From NCBI RefSeq assembly GCF_051020515.1, contig NZ_CP194857.1:2046001-2110000 (forward strand): 64,000 nt of DNA, written 5' to 3'. Of this stretch, positions 53,481 through 62,378 are shown piece by piece; the stretch's first letter is position 1, and every line of letters starts with the position of its first letter. Both the position numbers and the translations under genes were made by a program. This DNA comes from CALKWS01 sp051020515 (GTDB lineage Bacteria > Actinomycetota > Actinomycetes > Actinomycetales > Beutenbergiaceae). The notes below the pieces were generated by a model. It ran no database searches. It was not told where the DNA came from and was given only the letters and a program-made list of their open reading frames with translations.

Positions 53481-55138
53481 GCGCAGTAGCGTCCCCCCTT
53501 CGCGGTCGGCTGACGTTCTGGTCAAGCGTCACCATCGGTGGGTTGATCCTGTTCATCGGCTTGCTGATCATCCCCCTGGGTCGAATGATCCTGTCCTCGA
53601 TGACCGACGTTCCTGGTGACACGGTTCTGCAGACCTACCTGGACTTCTTCCGGTACGGCTACTACTACGAGACCCTGATCAACAGCCTCGTCGTCAGTAC
53701 CGTTGCGACGGTCCTGGCCACCATCGTCGGGACACCGCTGGCCTATTTGGTCACCCGTTTCAATATTCCAGGCAAACTCCTCGTGCGTGCCGCGATCGTG
53801 CTCACCTTCGTCTCTCCGCCCTTCATCGGCGCGTATGCCTGGATCCTGCTCTTGGGGCGCAACGGCGTGATCACCGGGGGGCTCGCGTCCCTTGGGATCA
53901 ACATGCCCACCATCTACGGGATGCGCGGCATCATCCTGGTCTTCACCCTGCAAGCGATGCCGTTCATCTTCCTCATGGTCAGTGCGGGCTTGAAGACCGT
54001 CGATCAGAGTATTGAAGATGCCGCCACCAACCTCGGCTACCGGCCATTGCGCGTGGTGTTCAGCGCAATACTGCCGCTCATCGTCCCGGCGATCTCCACA
54101 GGTGCTCTCCTGGTCTTCGTGACCTCCTTCTCTGACTTCGGCACACCGATGATCGTCGGAGAGAACTATCGGGTCTTGGCCTCCCTCATCTACACCGAGT
54201 TCATCAACGAGCACGGCGGGAATCCCGCCGTGGCCAGCGCTCTGTCGCTGATCATGCTGGTGGTGACGATCGGGGCTCTGGTGCTGCAGCGCTGGTACGC
54301 CCGTCGACGCTCCTTTGGCCAGGAGACCGTTCGCCCTCTGCAGCCGCGCAGGCTCACCGGATGGCGTCGCGCCCTGGCCACGGCCTACGTGTACACGGTC
54401 GTCCTCGCCGCGTGCTTGCCACTGCTGACCATCGTGGTCTCCTCGTTCCTCCAGACCAGGGGCCCCTTGCTCACTGCGTCCCTCACCTTCGAGAACTACG
54501 CCAGCGCGGTTCGGCTGCCACGATCACTGGTCAACACTCTGGTCTTCTCCAGCATCGCCACGGTGCTCTGCGTGGTCGCCGGAGGCCTGATCGCTTACGT
54601 CGTCGCCAGGCGCCGGAACAAGTTGGTCGGCGCCTTGGACTTCTTCTCCATGGTTCCCTACGCCGTCGCCGGGGTGGTCCTCGGTATCGCACTGAGCGTA
54701 ACCTTTGGGGGTTCCCCCTTCTTCCTGGCCGGCACCGCGACGATCTTGATCCTGGCCTACTTCATTCGGCGGTTGCCGTACTCGATCAGATCGATCTCGG
54801 GCATGCTGAGCCAGATCGGTACCCAGACCGAGGAGGCCTCGGTCAACCTGGGCGTGGCTCCGGCGAAGACGTTCTGGAAGGTCACCGTACCGATGGTCGC
54901 GCCGGCGGTGATGTCCGGAGCTCTGCTCACCTTCGCCACGGTGGTGCGGGAATTCAACTCCACGGTGATCCTGTATTCCGGGGCTACCCGCACGATGCCG
55001 GTGGAGGTGTTCGCGCAGGTCCTGCAGGGCAACTTCGCCAGCGCCTCAGTGGTGGGCACGGTGCTCATCGTGGTCAGCTTGGTGCCGATCGTGTTGCTCT
55101 TCAAATTCATGGGTAAAGACGAGGAGTTCCTGGTGTGA
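53477..55138 (+). CDS. ABC transporter permease, two fused domains
   Basis: The ATG at 53477 overlaps the ATPase stop. The 553-residue protein contains two homologous membrane domains of about six helices each. Each has its own EAA loop: E-D-A-A-T-N-L-G near residue 180 and E-E-A-S-V-N-L-G near residue 453. The fusion is typical of FbpB/AfuB and PhnU-PhnV like systems and provides the entire channel in one chain. Confidence 0.94.
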   Translation: MSAVASPLRGRLTFWSSVTIGGLILFIGLLIIPLGRMILSSMTDVPGDTVLQTYLDFFRYGYYYETLINSLVVSTVATVLATIVGTPLAYLVTRFNIPGKLLVRAAIVLTFVSPPFIGAYAWILLLGRNGVITGGLASLGINMPTIYGMRGIILVFTLQAMPFIFLMVSAGLKTVDQSIEDAATNLGYRPLRVVFSAILPLIVPAISTGALLVFVTSFSDFGTPMIVGENYRVLASLIYTEFINEHGGNPAVASALSLIMLVVTIGALVLQRWYARRRSFGQETVRPLQPRRLTGWRRALATAYVYTVVLAACLPLLTIVVSSFLQTRGPLLTASLTFENYASAVRLPRSLVNTLVFSSIATVLCVVAGGLIAYVVARRRNKLVGALDFFSMVPYAVAGVVLGIALSVTFGGSPFFLAGTATILILAYFIRRLPYSIRSISGMLSQIGTQTEEASVNLGVAPAKTFWKVTVPMVAPAVMSGALLTFATVVREFNSTVILYSGATRTMPVEVFAQVLQGNFASASVVGTVLIVVSLVPIVLLFKFMGKDEEFLV

Positions 55139-56004
55139 GGAACTCGGCACGGGACCTAACAGATCCATCCGAACCACCTCTCAGCACTTCGGACCCGTTC
55201 CGCCTCGTTGAGGTGCTCACCGAGATCGCAAGCGAGGCCGGTGACTATCTGCGAAGTGTGTTCGGTACTCCCGTGGATGTGGAGGTCAAGAACGGCCCTA
55301 GTGACCTGGTCACAGTGCACGATCGAATCGTGGAGAAGAAGATCCGGCGGCGCATGGAGGCCGCCCTGCCAGGCGTGCGAATCGTTGGGGAGGAGGACGG
55401 GGTCAGCGGCGGAGTCGGTGAGGTTGTGTGCTACATCGACCCGATCGATGGCACCAGCAACTTCGCTTCCGGAGTCCCGTTCTATTGCGTGAGCCTGGCC
55501 CTGACCATCTCGGACCGGGTCGTGGCCGGGGTGGTGCATGACCCAGAACGGGAAGAGACCTTTTCCGCGACCGGTACCTCGAGCCTGCTGAACGGGAACC
55601 CGGTGCGGGCCACCTTGACCACTCGGGATCGTGACGCCCTGCTGATCAGTTCTTGGCCGTATGAAGGCGGCGTTGTCGATCGAAGTGAATTGGCTGACTA
55701 CGAGTTGGCGCTCGCTTCCTTTCGCACCGTGCGCCGGCTCGGCTCGGCAGCACTGGGACTGGCCTACGTCGCCGCGGGCCGCGCTGACGTCACCAGTGAA
55801 CTCATCGCGAAGCCGTGGGACGTGGCGGCAGGCTTCCTCCTGGTGACCTCGGCGCAGGGGCGGATCACTCGCTCACCGGCGTCCGCGGGAGATCCATCGT
55901 GGTATGCCCCGCGTTACATCGCCCACGGGCCTGACTTCGATGTGAGCCGATCGTCGATCCGCCACAGTCTCGCGGATCCGGTGCGCAGTTACTCCTCCTC
56001 GTGA
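55135..56004 (+). CDS. Inositol monophosphatase family phosphatase
   Basis: The GTG at 55135 overlaps the permease stop (GTGA). The 289-residue protein shows V-G-E-E-D-G, I-D-P-I-D-G-T-S-N-F and K-P-W-D-V-A-A-G, the full set of metal-binding motifs for Mg2+-dependent phosphomonoesterases. Tight coupling to an Afu/Phn-type importer suggests it removes phosphate from the imported compound in the cytoplasm. It is unlike the other IMPase in this window (22137), which keeps P-V-D-G-T-R. Confidence 0.92.
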   Translation: MRNSARDLTDPSEPPLSTSDPFRLVEVLTEIASEAGDYLRSVFGTPVDVEVKNGPSDLVTVHDRIVEKKIRRRMEAALPGVRIVGEEDGVSGGVGEVVCYIDPIDGTSNFASGVPFYCVSLALTISDRVVAGVVHDPEREETFSATGTSSLLNGNPVRATLTTRDRDALLISSWPYEGGVVDRSELADYELALASFRTVRRLGSAALGLAYVAAGRADVTSELIAKPWDVAAGFLLVTSAQGRITRSPASAGDPSWYAPRYIAHGPDFDVSRSSIRHSLADPVRSYSSS

Positions 56005-56206
56005 CCCCCGCGCCGGCTGGCCGCTTGGAAGGGACCGGCCGGGAAATGTACAGCGGGGTGGGGTTGTGGTCGAATGTCCGGCAGGCCCTGCCCGCCGCTG
56101 TCCAGCGCAACCCGGGGCCGGGAAGAGGAGACGACGTGCCGAGCGAATGCCCCCGGGGCGACCGGCGTCGCCGGCCTCGTGCCGGCGTGGGAGGCGGGTG
56201 CGCACG

Positions 56207-57466
56207 ATGAACGCTCCCGCGGTGCTGACCAACCTGACGCTCTGGGACGGTATCGACGCGACCAGTCGCACCGGCCAGGAGATCCATCTCGGAGCCCACG
56301 GGCGCATCGATGCCGTGGGACCAGCCGGCAGCATCGACCGTCCCGACGGCGCGGCCGTGGTGGACGCCGACGGCGCAGTGGTCCTGCCCGGGCTGATCAA
56401 CATGCACGTGCACCTCGGCCTGGCGCTGCCGGGTCCGATGCAGGAACTGGCGAAATCCTCCGACGACGCCGCCCGCGCACTGCTCATGGCCGGCAACGCC
56501 GCCGCCACCTTGCAGGCAGGTGTCACCACGGTGCGCCTGGTCGGTGAGAAGGACTACCTCGACTTCTCCCTGCGCGAGGCCATCGCCACCGGCACCGTGC
56601 CGGGCCCGCGCATCTACACGGCCGGGCACGCGCTGTGCTGCACCGGCGGGCACGGCCACGACGCCGACGGGCTCGAGGCCGATGGCGCCGACGGGTTCCG
56701 CCGCACCACCCGCGAGCAGTTGCGGGCCGGTGCGGACCTGATCAAGGTCTGCCTCACCGGCGGCATCGCCGGCGAGCACGAAGCCATCGACACCCCGCAA
56801 CTGACCGATGAGGAGATGACCGCCGTCATCACCACCGCCCACGACTGGGGCCGCAAGGTGACCGCCCACGCCGGCACCGCCGCGGTGATCGCGCGCGCGG
56901 TCGAACTCGGCCTGGACTGTGTGGAGCACGGGTACGAACTCACGCCCGAGGTGTGCGAGTTGATGGCCCGGCACGGCTGCTGGTACGTGCCCACCATCAC
57001 CGTGAGCCGCTGCGAGCAGTTCTTCATCGACAACGGCGTGCCGGAGTGGATGCGCGCACGCGCCCTGGCCGCCGGGCCGCGGCACTGGGAGAGCCTGCAG
57101 CACGCCCTGGCCGCCGGCGTCCGCATCGCGATGGGCACCGACATGCCACCCCAGGCCGACTACGACGGCACCAGCGCCACCGTGCGGGAGATGGAGTTCA
57201 TGGCCGAGGCCGGTATGGCGGATGTGGACGTGCTGCGCTCGGCGACGTCCTGGGCCGCGGAGTGGCTCGACGTCGAAGGGGCCATCGGACAGGTCGCCCC
57301 CGGCGCCGCGGCCGACCTGATCCTCCTGGATGAGGACCCCGCCCGGGACGTCTCGGCGCTGCGGGGGATGCACGCCGTCATCCAGGCCGGCCGGCCCGTC
57401 CGCGATGACCGCGGCCTCCTCCGCCCGCTCAGCAGGCCCGCAGCACCCACCAGGACGGCACCATGA
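56207..57466 (+). CDS. Amidohydrolase family protein (prolidase/imidazolonepropionase-like)
   Basis: The ATG at 56207 is used. The 419-residue protein has the complete metal site of this branch: H-V-H near residue 66, Lys in I-K-V-C-L-T-G-G, His in V-T-A-H-A, His in E-H-G-Y-E and Asp in M-G-T-D-M-P. Members hydrolyse dipeptides, cyclic amides or N-acyl compounds. It overlaps the TIGR04076 gene by 4 bases and opens a compact cluster of hydrolases with a peptide-type importer, so it likely acts on an imported amide or peptide. Confidence 0.9.
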   Translation: MNAPAVLTNLTLWDGIDATSRTGQEIHLGAHGRIDAVGPAGSIDRPDGAAVVDADGAVVLPGLINMHVHLGLALPGPMQELAKSSDDAARALLMAGNAAATLQAGVTTVRLVGEKDYLDFSLREAIATGTVPGPRIYTAGHALCCTGGHGHDADGLEADGADGFRRTTREQLRAGADLIKVCLTGGIAGEHEAIDTPQLTDEEMTAVITTAHDWGRKVTAHAGTAAVIARAVELGLDCVEHGYELTPEVCELMARHGCWYVPTITVSRCEQFFIDNGVPEWMRARALAAGPRHWESLQHALAAGVRIAMGTDMPPQADYDGTSATVREMEFMAEAGMADVDVLRSATSWAAEWLDVEGAIGQVAPGAAADLILLDEDPARDVSALRGMHAVIQAGRPVRDDRGLLRPLSRPAAPTRTAP

Positions 57467-57867
57467 CCGACCAGAACGCGTACGAGCCCAACGCAGCCGA
57501 CCAGAACCCGGCCGACCAGGACCCGTCCGCCCACCCCCCACCCGACCCGGACGCCCCCCGCACCGAAACCGCCGACCTGCGCGTCGTCGTCGACCGCATC
57601 GAGGGACGCTCGGTGTGCGGGCTCGCCCCCGGTGACTACGTGGAGATCACCCGCTCCTCCCAGTTGCGCATCCCCGAGGGTCGGCACTTCTGCATGTACG
57701 CCCTGGCCTCCGTGCTGCCCCTGCTGCCGGCCAAGCAACGGGCCCTGCGGGACGGCGACTGGCTCGCCTCGGACTCCCTGGTCGCCTGCCCCGACCCCGA
57801 CGAACGTCTCATCATGCGCATCGAGCGCATCGGCCACTCCAGCATCCCCACGGAGGAACTTACGTGA
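57463..57867 (+). CDS. TIGR04076 family protein
   Basis: The ATG at 57463 overlaps the amidohydrolase stop. The first 35 residues are a Pro/Asp/Asn-rich disordered stretch; the rest matches the TIGR04076 pattern, with C-G-L-A-P-G-D near residue 52, an F-C-M-Y-A-L segment near 75 and a P-L-L-P-A-K-Q-R-A-L-R-D-G-D segment. The family has no established activity. Its conserved pairing with metabolic enzymes and its two Cys residues suggest a small-molecule-binding or redox helper, which is a guess. It overlaps the next gene. Confidence 0.82.
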   Translation: MTDQNAYEPNAADQNPADQDPSAHPPPDPDAPRTETADLRVVVDRIEGRSVCGLAPGDYVEITRSSQLRIPEGRHFCMYALASVLPLLPAKQRALRDGDWLASDSLVACPDPDERLIMRIERIGHSSIPTEELT

Positions 57868-58874
57868 GCGCCCTGACCGTGGCCCTGCAGACGGACAAGA
57901 CCATCGCCGCCTACCGGGCCCTGGCCACCCAGGTGCGCGACCTCGGCTTCGATGGACTATCCGTCTATGCCGACCTGGGGTTCCAGCCACCGCTGCCCGC
58001 GCTGCTCACCGCGGCGGCCCAGGCCCCCGGCCTGCGGCTGGGCGCGGCCTGCATGAACCCCTACCTGACCCACCCCCTGGAGATCGCCGGACAGACGGCG
58101 ACGCTGCTCGATGCGGCCGCCGGCAACGCCTACCTGGGTCTGGTCCGGGGCGCCTGGCTGAGCGAGGCCGGCGTGCCCACGCCGCGCCCGCTGGCGGCGC
58201 TGCGGGACACCATCACCATCGTGCGCCGGCTGCTCTCCGGTGATGACAGCGGCTACACCGGCGCCGTGTACTCCCTGCCGGCCGGCCAGCGACTGCAGTA
58301 CGAACCGGCCGCCACCGACGTGGACGTCCTGCTGGGAGTCTGGGGCCCGCGCGGCGCCGCCCTTGCCGGCGAAGTGGCCCAGGAGGTCAAGATCGGTGGC
58401 TCGGTCAACCCGGACATGGTCGCCCTGATGCGCACCTGGCTCGATGACTCCGCCACCGCTGCCGGTCGCGGCCCCGGTGCGGTGGGCATCGTCGCCGGCG
58501 CCGTCACGGTGGTCGACGACGACGGCGAGGCCGCCCGGGCGCTGGCCCGTCGCGAGGTGGCCATGTACGTGGACGTGGTGGCCGGCCTGGACCGGACGGT
58601 GCAGGTGGACCCGGCGTTGCTGCAGCGACTGCACGACCTGCTGCAGGCGGGCAAGCACGACGAGGCCGGCGCCCTGCTGCCGGCTGACCTGCTGGAGAAG
58701 TTCGCCCTGTGCGGCACCCCGCAGCAGGTGGCGGCCCGCACCGTGGAGTTGATCGACGCCGGGGCCTCCCGGGTGGAGTTCGGCACCCCGCACGGTCTCA
58801 CCGGCCCGGGCGGGATCGACCTGCTCGGGCGCGAGGTGGTGCCGATGGTCCGCCGCGAACTCGCCCGCGTGTGA
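57864..58874 (+). CDS. LLM class flavin-dependent oxidoreductase
   Basis: The GTG at 57864 overlaps the preceding stop. The 336-residue protein is a luciferase-like TIM-barrel with L-G-F-D-G-L-S-V-Y near residue 28, L-G-L-V-R-G-A-W near 91 and V-K-I-G-G-S-V-N-P near 176, the pattern of F420-dependent enzymes such as methylenetetrahydromethanopterin reductase-like proteins. The cofactor is FMN or F420; the substrate is unknown. Its co-translation with the hydrolases suggests it reduces or oxidises the compound they process. Confidence 0.92.
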   Translation: MSALTVALQTDKTIAAYRALATQVRDLGFDGLSVYADLGFQPPLPALLTAAAQAPGLRLGAACMNPYLTHPLEIAGQTATLLDAAAGNAYLGLVRGAWLSEAGVPTPRPLAALRDTITIVRRLLSGDDSGYTGAVYSLPAGQRLQYEPAATDVDVLLGVWGPRGAALAGEVAQEVKIGGSVNPDMVALMRTWLDDSATAAGRGPGAVGIVAGAVTVVDDDGEAARALARREVAMYVDVVAGLDRTVQVDPALLQRLHDLLQAGKHDEAGALLPADLLEKFALCGTPQQVAARTVELIDAGASRVEFGTPHGLTGPGGIDLLGREVVPMVRRELARV

Positions 58875-58935
58875 ACTACCCGGGTTGCATGGTGAGCGAC
58901 GAATTCATGATGATCGACGAAGAGAATGGTGAGCA

Positions 58936-60602
58936 GTGCATCAGGATGCGGTGACGGCGGATCTGGGCCACCCCGGCCAGGTCGCGGACTCTTACGTGGA
59001 CGGTCTTACCGTGCTCAACCCACGGGCCGCGCAGGCCATGGGGCAGCAGACCGACCGGCTCTGGGCGGCGCCCGGCCCGGAGGAGGTCGAGCAACGGGCG
59101 GCCCTGGCCCGCGATGGCCTGCGCCAGTTGGACCAGCGCCCGGCTGGGGAGTCCGAGGAGTCCGCACCGGCCCGGGTGCTGCGGCGCGCGCTGGGTGAAC
59201 GGCTGCACAGCGAGATGGCCTTGCACGACAGTGGCTTCATCCCGGGCCTGGTCGCCCCGCTCGCCTCACCCGCGCACGAGGTGGTGATGGGGCTGGAGTC
59301 CGCTGCGGGCGACGCCGACCTGCTCATCGGTGGCCTCGCCCAGGTACCGGACGCACTGCGTTCCTACGCCGCGCGGCTGGACCACGCCGCGGCCGGTGGG
59401 TACGTCGTCGCGGCCCGGCAGTCCCGGACCCTGGCCGCCCAGCTCCGCCGGTGGGCCGACCCGGCCCGGGATGACCGGTTGGGCCGGTTGCTCACCCCGG
59501 AGACAGCGCCGCGCGCCGAGACCGAACTGGCCGCCGCGCGAGCGGCGTGCGTGGAACTGGCCACCTGGCTGGAGGACGTCCACGCCGCCCGGGGCAGCGA
59601 GGTCGACGCCGTCGGCCCCGACCTGTACCGCGCCACCTCCACGGCGTTCCTCGGCAAGGAGATCGATCTCGCGGAGGCCTACGCCTTCGGTTGGGACCGG
59701 CTGACCGAACTCACCCGCCAGGGCGAGCAGTTGGCCGCCCGGCTCGGTTGTTCCAGCATGGACGAGGCGGCCGCGATGCTGGACGCCGACGCCTCCGGGC
59801 ACGTGCGGGTGGGGCCGCCGCTGGTGCAGTGGGTCGAGGACCGCATCGCCCGCGCCCACGGCACCCTCGATGGCACCATCTTCGACATCCCCGCCGACTC
59901 CCGCTGCGGTGCGGTGCTGGCCGCGCCCGGATCCGGCTCGATCTACTACTCCCCACCGGACCCGGCCGGCACCCGGCCCGGGCGGGTGGTCTGGTCCACC
60001 CCCCCACCGGCGCCACCGAACTGCCGGTGTGGCGAGAGGTCAGCACCGTGCACCACGAGGGCGTCCCGGGGCACCACCTGCAGTACGTGATGACCATGTC
60101 CACTCAGGCCCTGCACCCCTGGCAGCGCTACCTGTGCCACATCCACGGCTACGCCGAGGGGTGGGCGCACTACACCGAGGGCCGCGCCGGCGACTGGGGC
60201 CTGATCGCCGATCCAGGGGAGCAACTGGGCGTGGTGCTGGCTCAGCGGTGGCGGGCGGCCCGGATCGTGATCGACATGGGCCTGCACCTGGGCTATGAGA
60301 TCCCCGCCGGGAACGGCTTCACCCAGGCCACCACTTGGACCACCGACGTGGGCGTGCAGGTCCTGACCCAGGCCGCCGGGTGTGACACCGAGACCGCCCG
60401 GTTCGAGGTGGTCCGCTACCTCGGCTGGCCCGGTCAGGCGCTCGCGTTCTCCATGGGTGCGAAGTTGTGGGAGGACGCGCGCAGTATCGCCCTGGCCACC
60501 GGCCGGTTCGACGAACGCAGTTTCCACCAGCAGGCACTGTCCCTGGGACCGATGGGGTTGGGACCGCTGCAGCAGACATTGGAGGAGTTGGCCCGTGCAT
60601 GA
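58936..60602 (+). pseudogene. DUF885 metallopeptidase-like protein, one-base frameshift
   Basis: The GTG at 58936 opens the frame; residues up to R-V-V-W-S-T-P are in frame, and the zinc-peptidase-like motif H-H-E-G-V-P-G-H-H-L-Q and the C-terminal half are in the next frame to the stop at 60602. The switch lies in a run of seven C (59999-60005); eight would restore about 555 residues. DUF885 proteins are putative HExxH-type hydrolases of unknown substrate. It overlaps the second DUF885 gene by 8 bases. The break is probably an assembly indel. Confidence 0.88.
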
Positions 60603-62219
60603 GTTCGCCGCCGTCCTGGTCCGGGCCGATCCGGCCACCGCACGCCAGGTCGGCGTGCTCGACCCGCAGACGGGCAGGCCCACGCTGGCGCTGCCGGCCA
60701 CCGACCCCGCCTTCTACGCGCGGCTGGAGGAGACCATCGCAGGGTGGGCGGGGCCGGTGCTCAGCCCCGAAGGGTCCCGGGAGTGGCTCGAGGAGCGGTG
60801 CCTGCAGGCCGAGGTCGCCTACCGCCTGCACGAGTTGCGGGTGGCCCGCCCGTGGCAGCGCGCGCCCTACTGGTACGCCGAGGTCCTCGGTGACGCGCTG
60901 ACGGCCCTGGACCCGGACCACCTGGGCGATCACGCCTACGCCACCGCCTACCTCGACCTGCTCGATGAGGCCGCGACCTTCCTGGACGCCGGACGTGCAT
61001 CGCTGACGCCCGAACTGGTCCCGTCCCGCTGGGCCACCATGGCGATCCCCGCCGTCGCCGGTCTGCGCACCCTGATCGCGGACGAACTCCCGGACCTGGA
61101 CGCGGCGCTGCCGACCGACCTGGCCGGGGATGCGGATCGACGGCGCACGGCCCTCCTTGGCGCCATGGACGCCTTCGGGCAGCACTGTGACGCGCTGACC
61201 ACCGCCGGCGCCGGCACCTGGGCGGTGGGGGAGGAGACCTTCACCGGGCTGCTGCGCGACTACCACCTGCTGAACCTGAGCCCGGATGAGATTTGGGAGC
61301 ACGGCTGGGCCAAGGTCACCGAGGTCGAACAGGGCCTGACCGAACTCGCCGCAGTCCTCGACCCGGCCCGCACCTGGCCGGAGCAGATCGAGGCTCTCAA
61401 GGCCGAACGCACCCCCGGGCCCGAGTTCGTCAACGCCTACCGCGCCGAGGTGCAGACCAGCATCGGGCAGACCCTCGAGCACGACCTGCTCAGCGTGCCG
61501 GCGGACCAGGAGTGCGTGGTGGCCCCGCTCCCGCAGTTCCGCCGGGCGGGCCTGCCGCTGGGGGAGATGCGCACCGTTCCTCCGTACGCCTCGTCGATGG
61601 TGAGCCAGTTCCTCATCACCCCGGCCGACCCGGATGCCACCCCGGAACGCCAGGCCGGGCACGAGCGGGACAACTGCCCGACCTTCATCCGCTCCATCGT
61701 GGGCCATGAGACCTACCCGGGCCACCACCTGCAGTCGGTGCACCACGTGCTCGGCACGGCCGAGGATTCCTTCCTGCGGTTCTTCCGCACGCCCCTGTTC
61801 GTGGAGGGATGGGGACTGTATGTGGAGGACATCCTGGAGGAGCGGGTGTTCGGGCAGAGCACCCAGGCCCTGTTCGCCCGTCGGAACACGTTGTGGCGCT
61901 CGCTGCGCCTGGTGATCGACACCGGATTGCACACCGGCCGCCTCACCCACGAGGACGCCGTGCAACTCCTCGTCGAGCGCACCGGGATGGACCACCACAG
62001 GCCGCCGGGGAAGTGGACCGCTACACCCGCCACGACAACCCCACCTACCCCTCCACGTACGTGCTGGGCCGGGACATGTTCCACGAACTCCGCGCCACCT
62101 TCGCCGCCGTCGTGCCCGGGGGGCAGGGCCGGTTGCACGACGCGCTGCTGCGGTACGGCTCCCCGCCGGTGTCGCTGCTGGAACCGGTGCTGCGCCGCGA
62201 GTTCGGCGCGGCGCCGTAG
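60595..62219 (+). pseudogene. Second DUF885 metallopeptidase-like protein, one-base frameshift
   Basis: The GTG at 60595 overlaps the previous gene by 8 bases. The motif V-G-H-E-T-Y-P-G-H-H-L-Q lies in the first frame near residue 370. The frame is lost near 61996-62000; one added base restores E-V-D-R-Y-T and about 541 residues to the stop at 62219. The two DUF885 genes differ in sequence, so they are an old duplication or were recruited separately. Tandem DUF885 genes beside a peptide-type importer suggest stepwise peptide trimming. The break is probably an assembly indel. Confidence 0.88.
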
Positions 62220-62378
62220 CCGTCTTACCTGGTAGGACGGACGACGGCGAGACTCACCAATCTGTGTACGATCCCGGTGTCCATGGTGGACCTCGAGGCA
62301 CACTCGAGTTTCCCGGTCCGGTGGGCATCCCGGCGAGCCAGTCCCGTCGTCGCGGGCCCGCGGCACCACGTAGGAGGA

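Noticed and set aside
55865..57541. Long antisense frame across the IMPase and amidohydrolase genes
   Set aside because: It overlaps two well-supported genes, has no domain and is explained by third-position GC on the coding strand.
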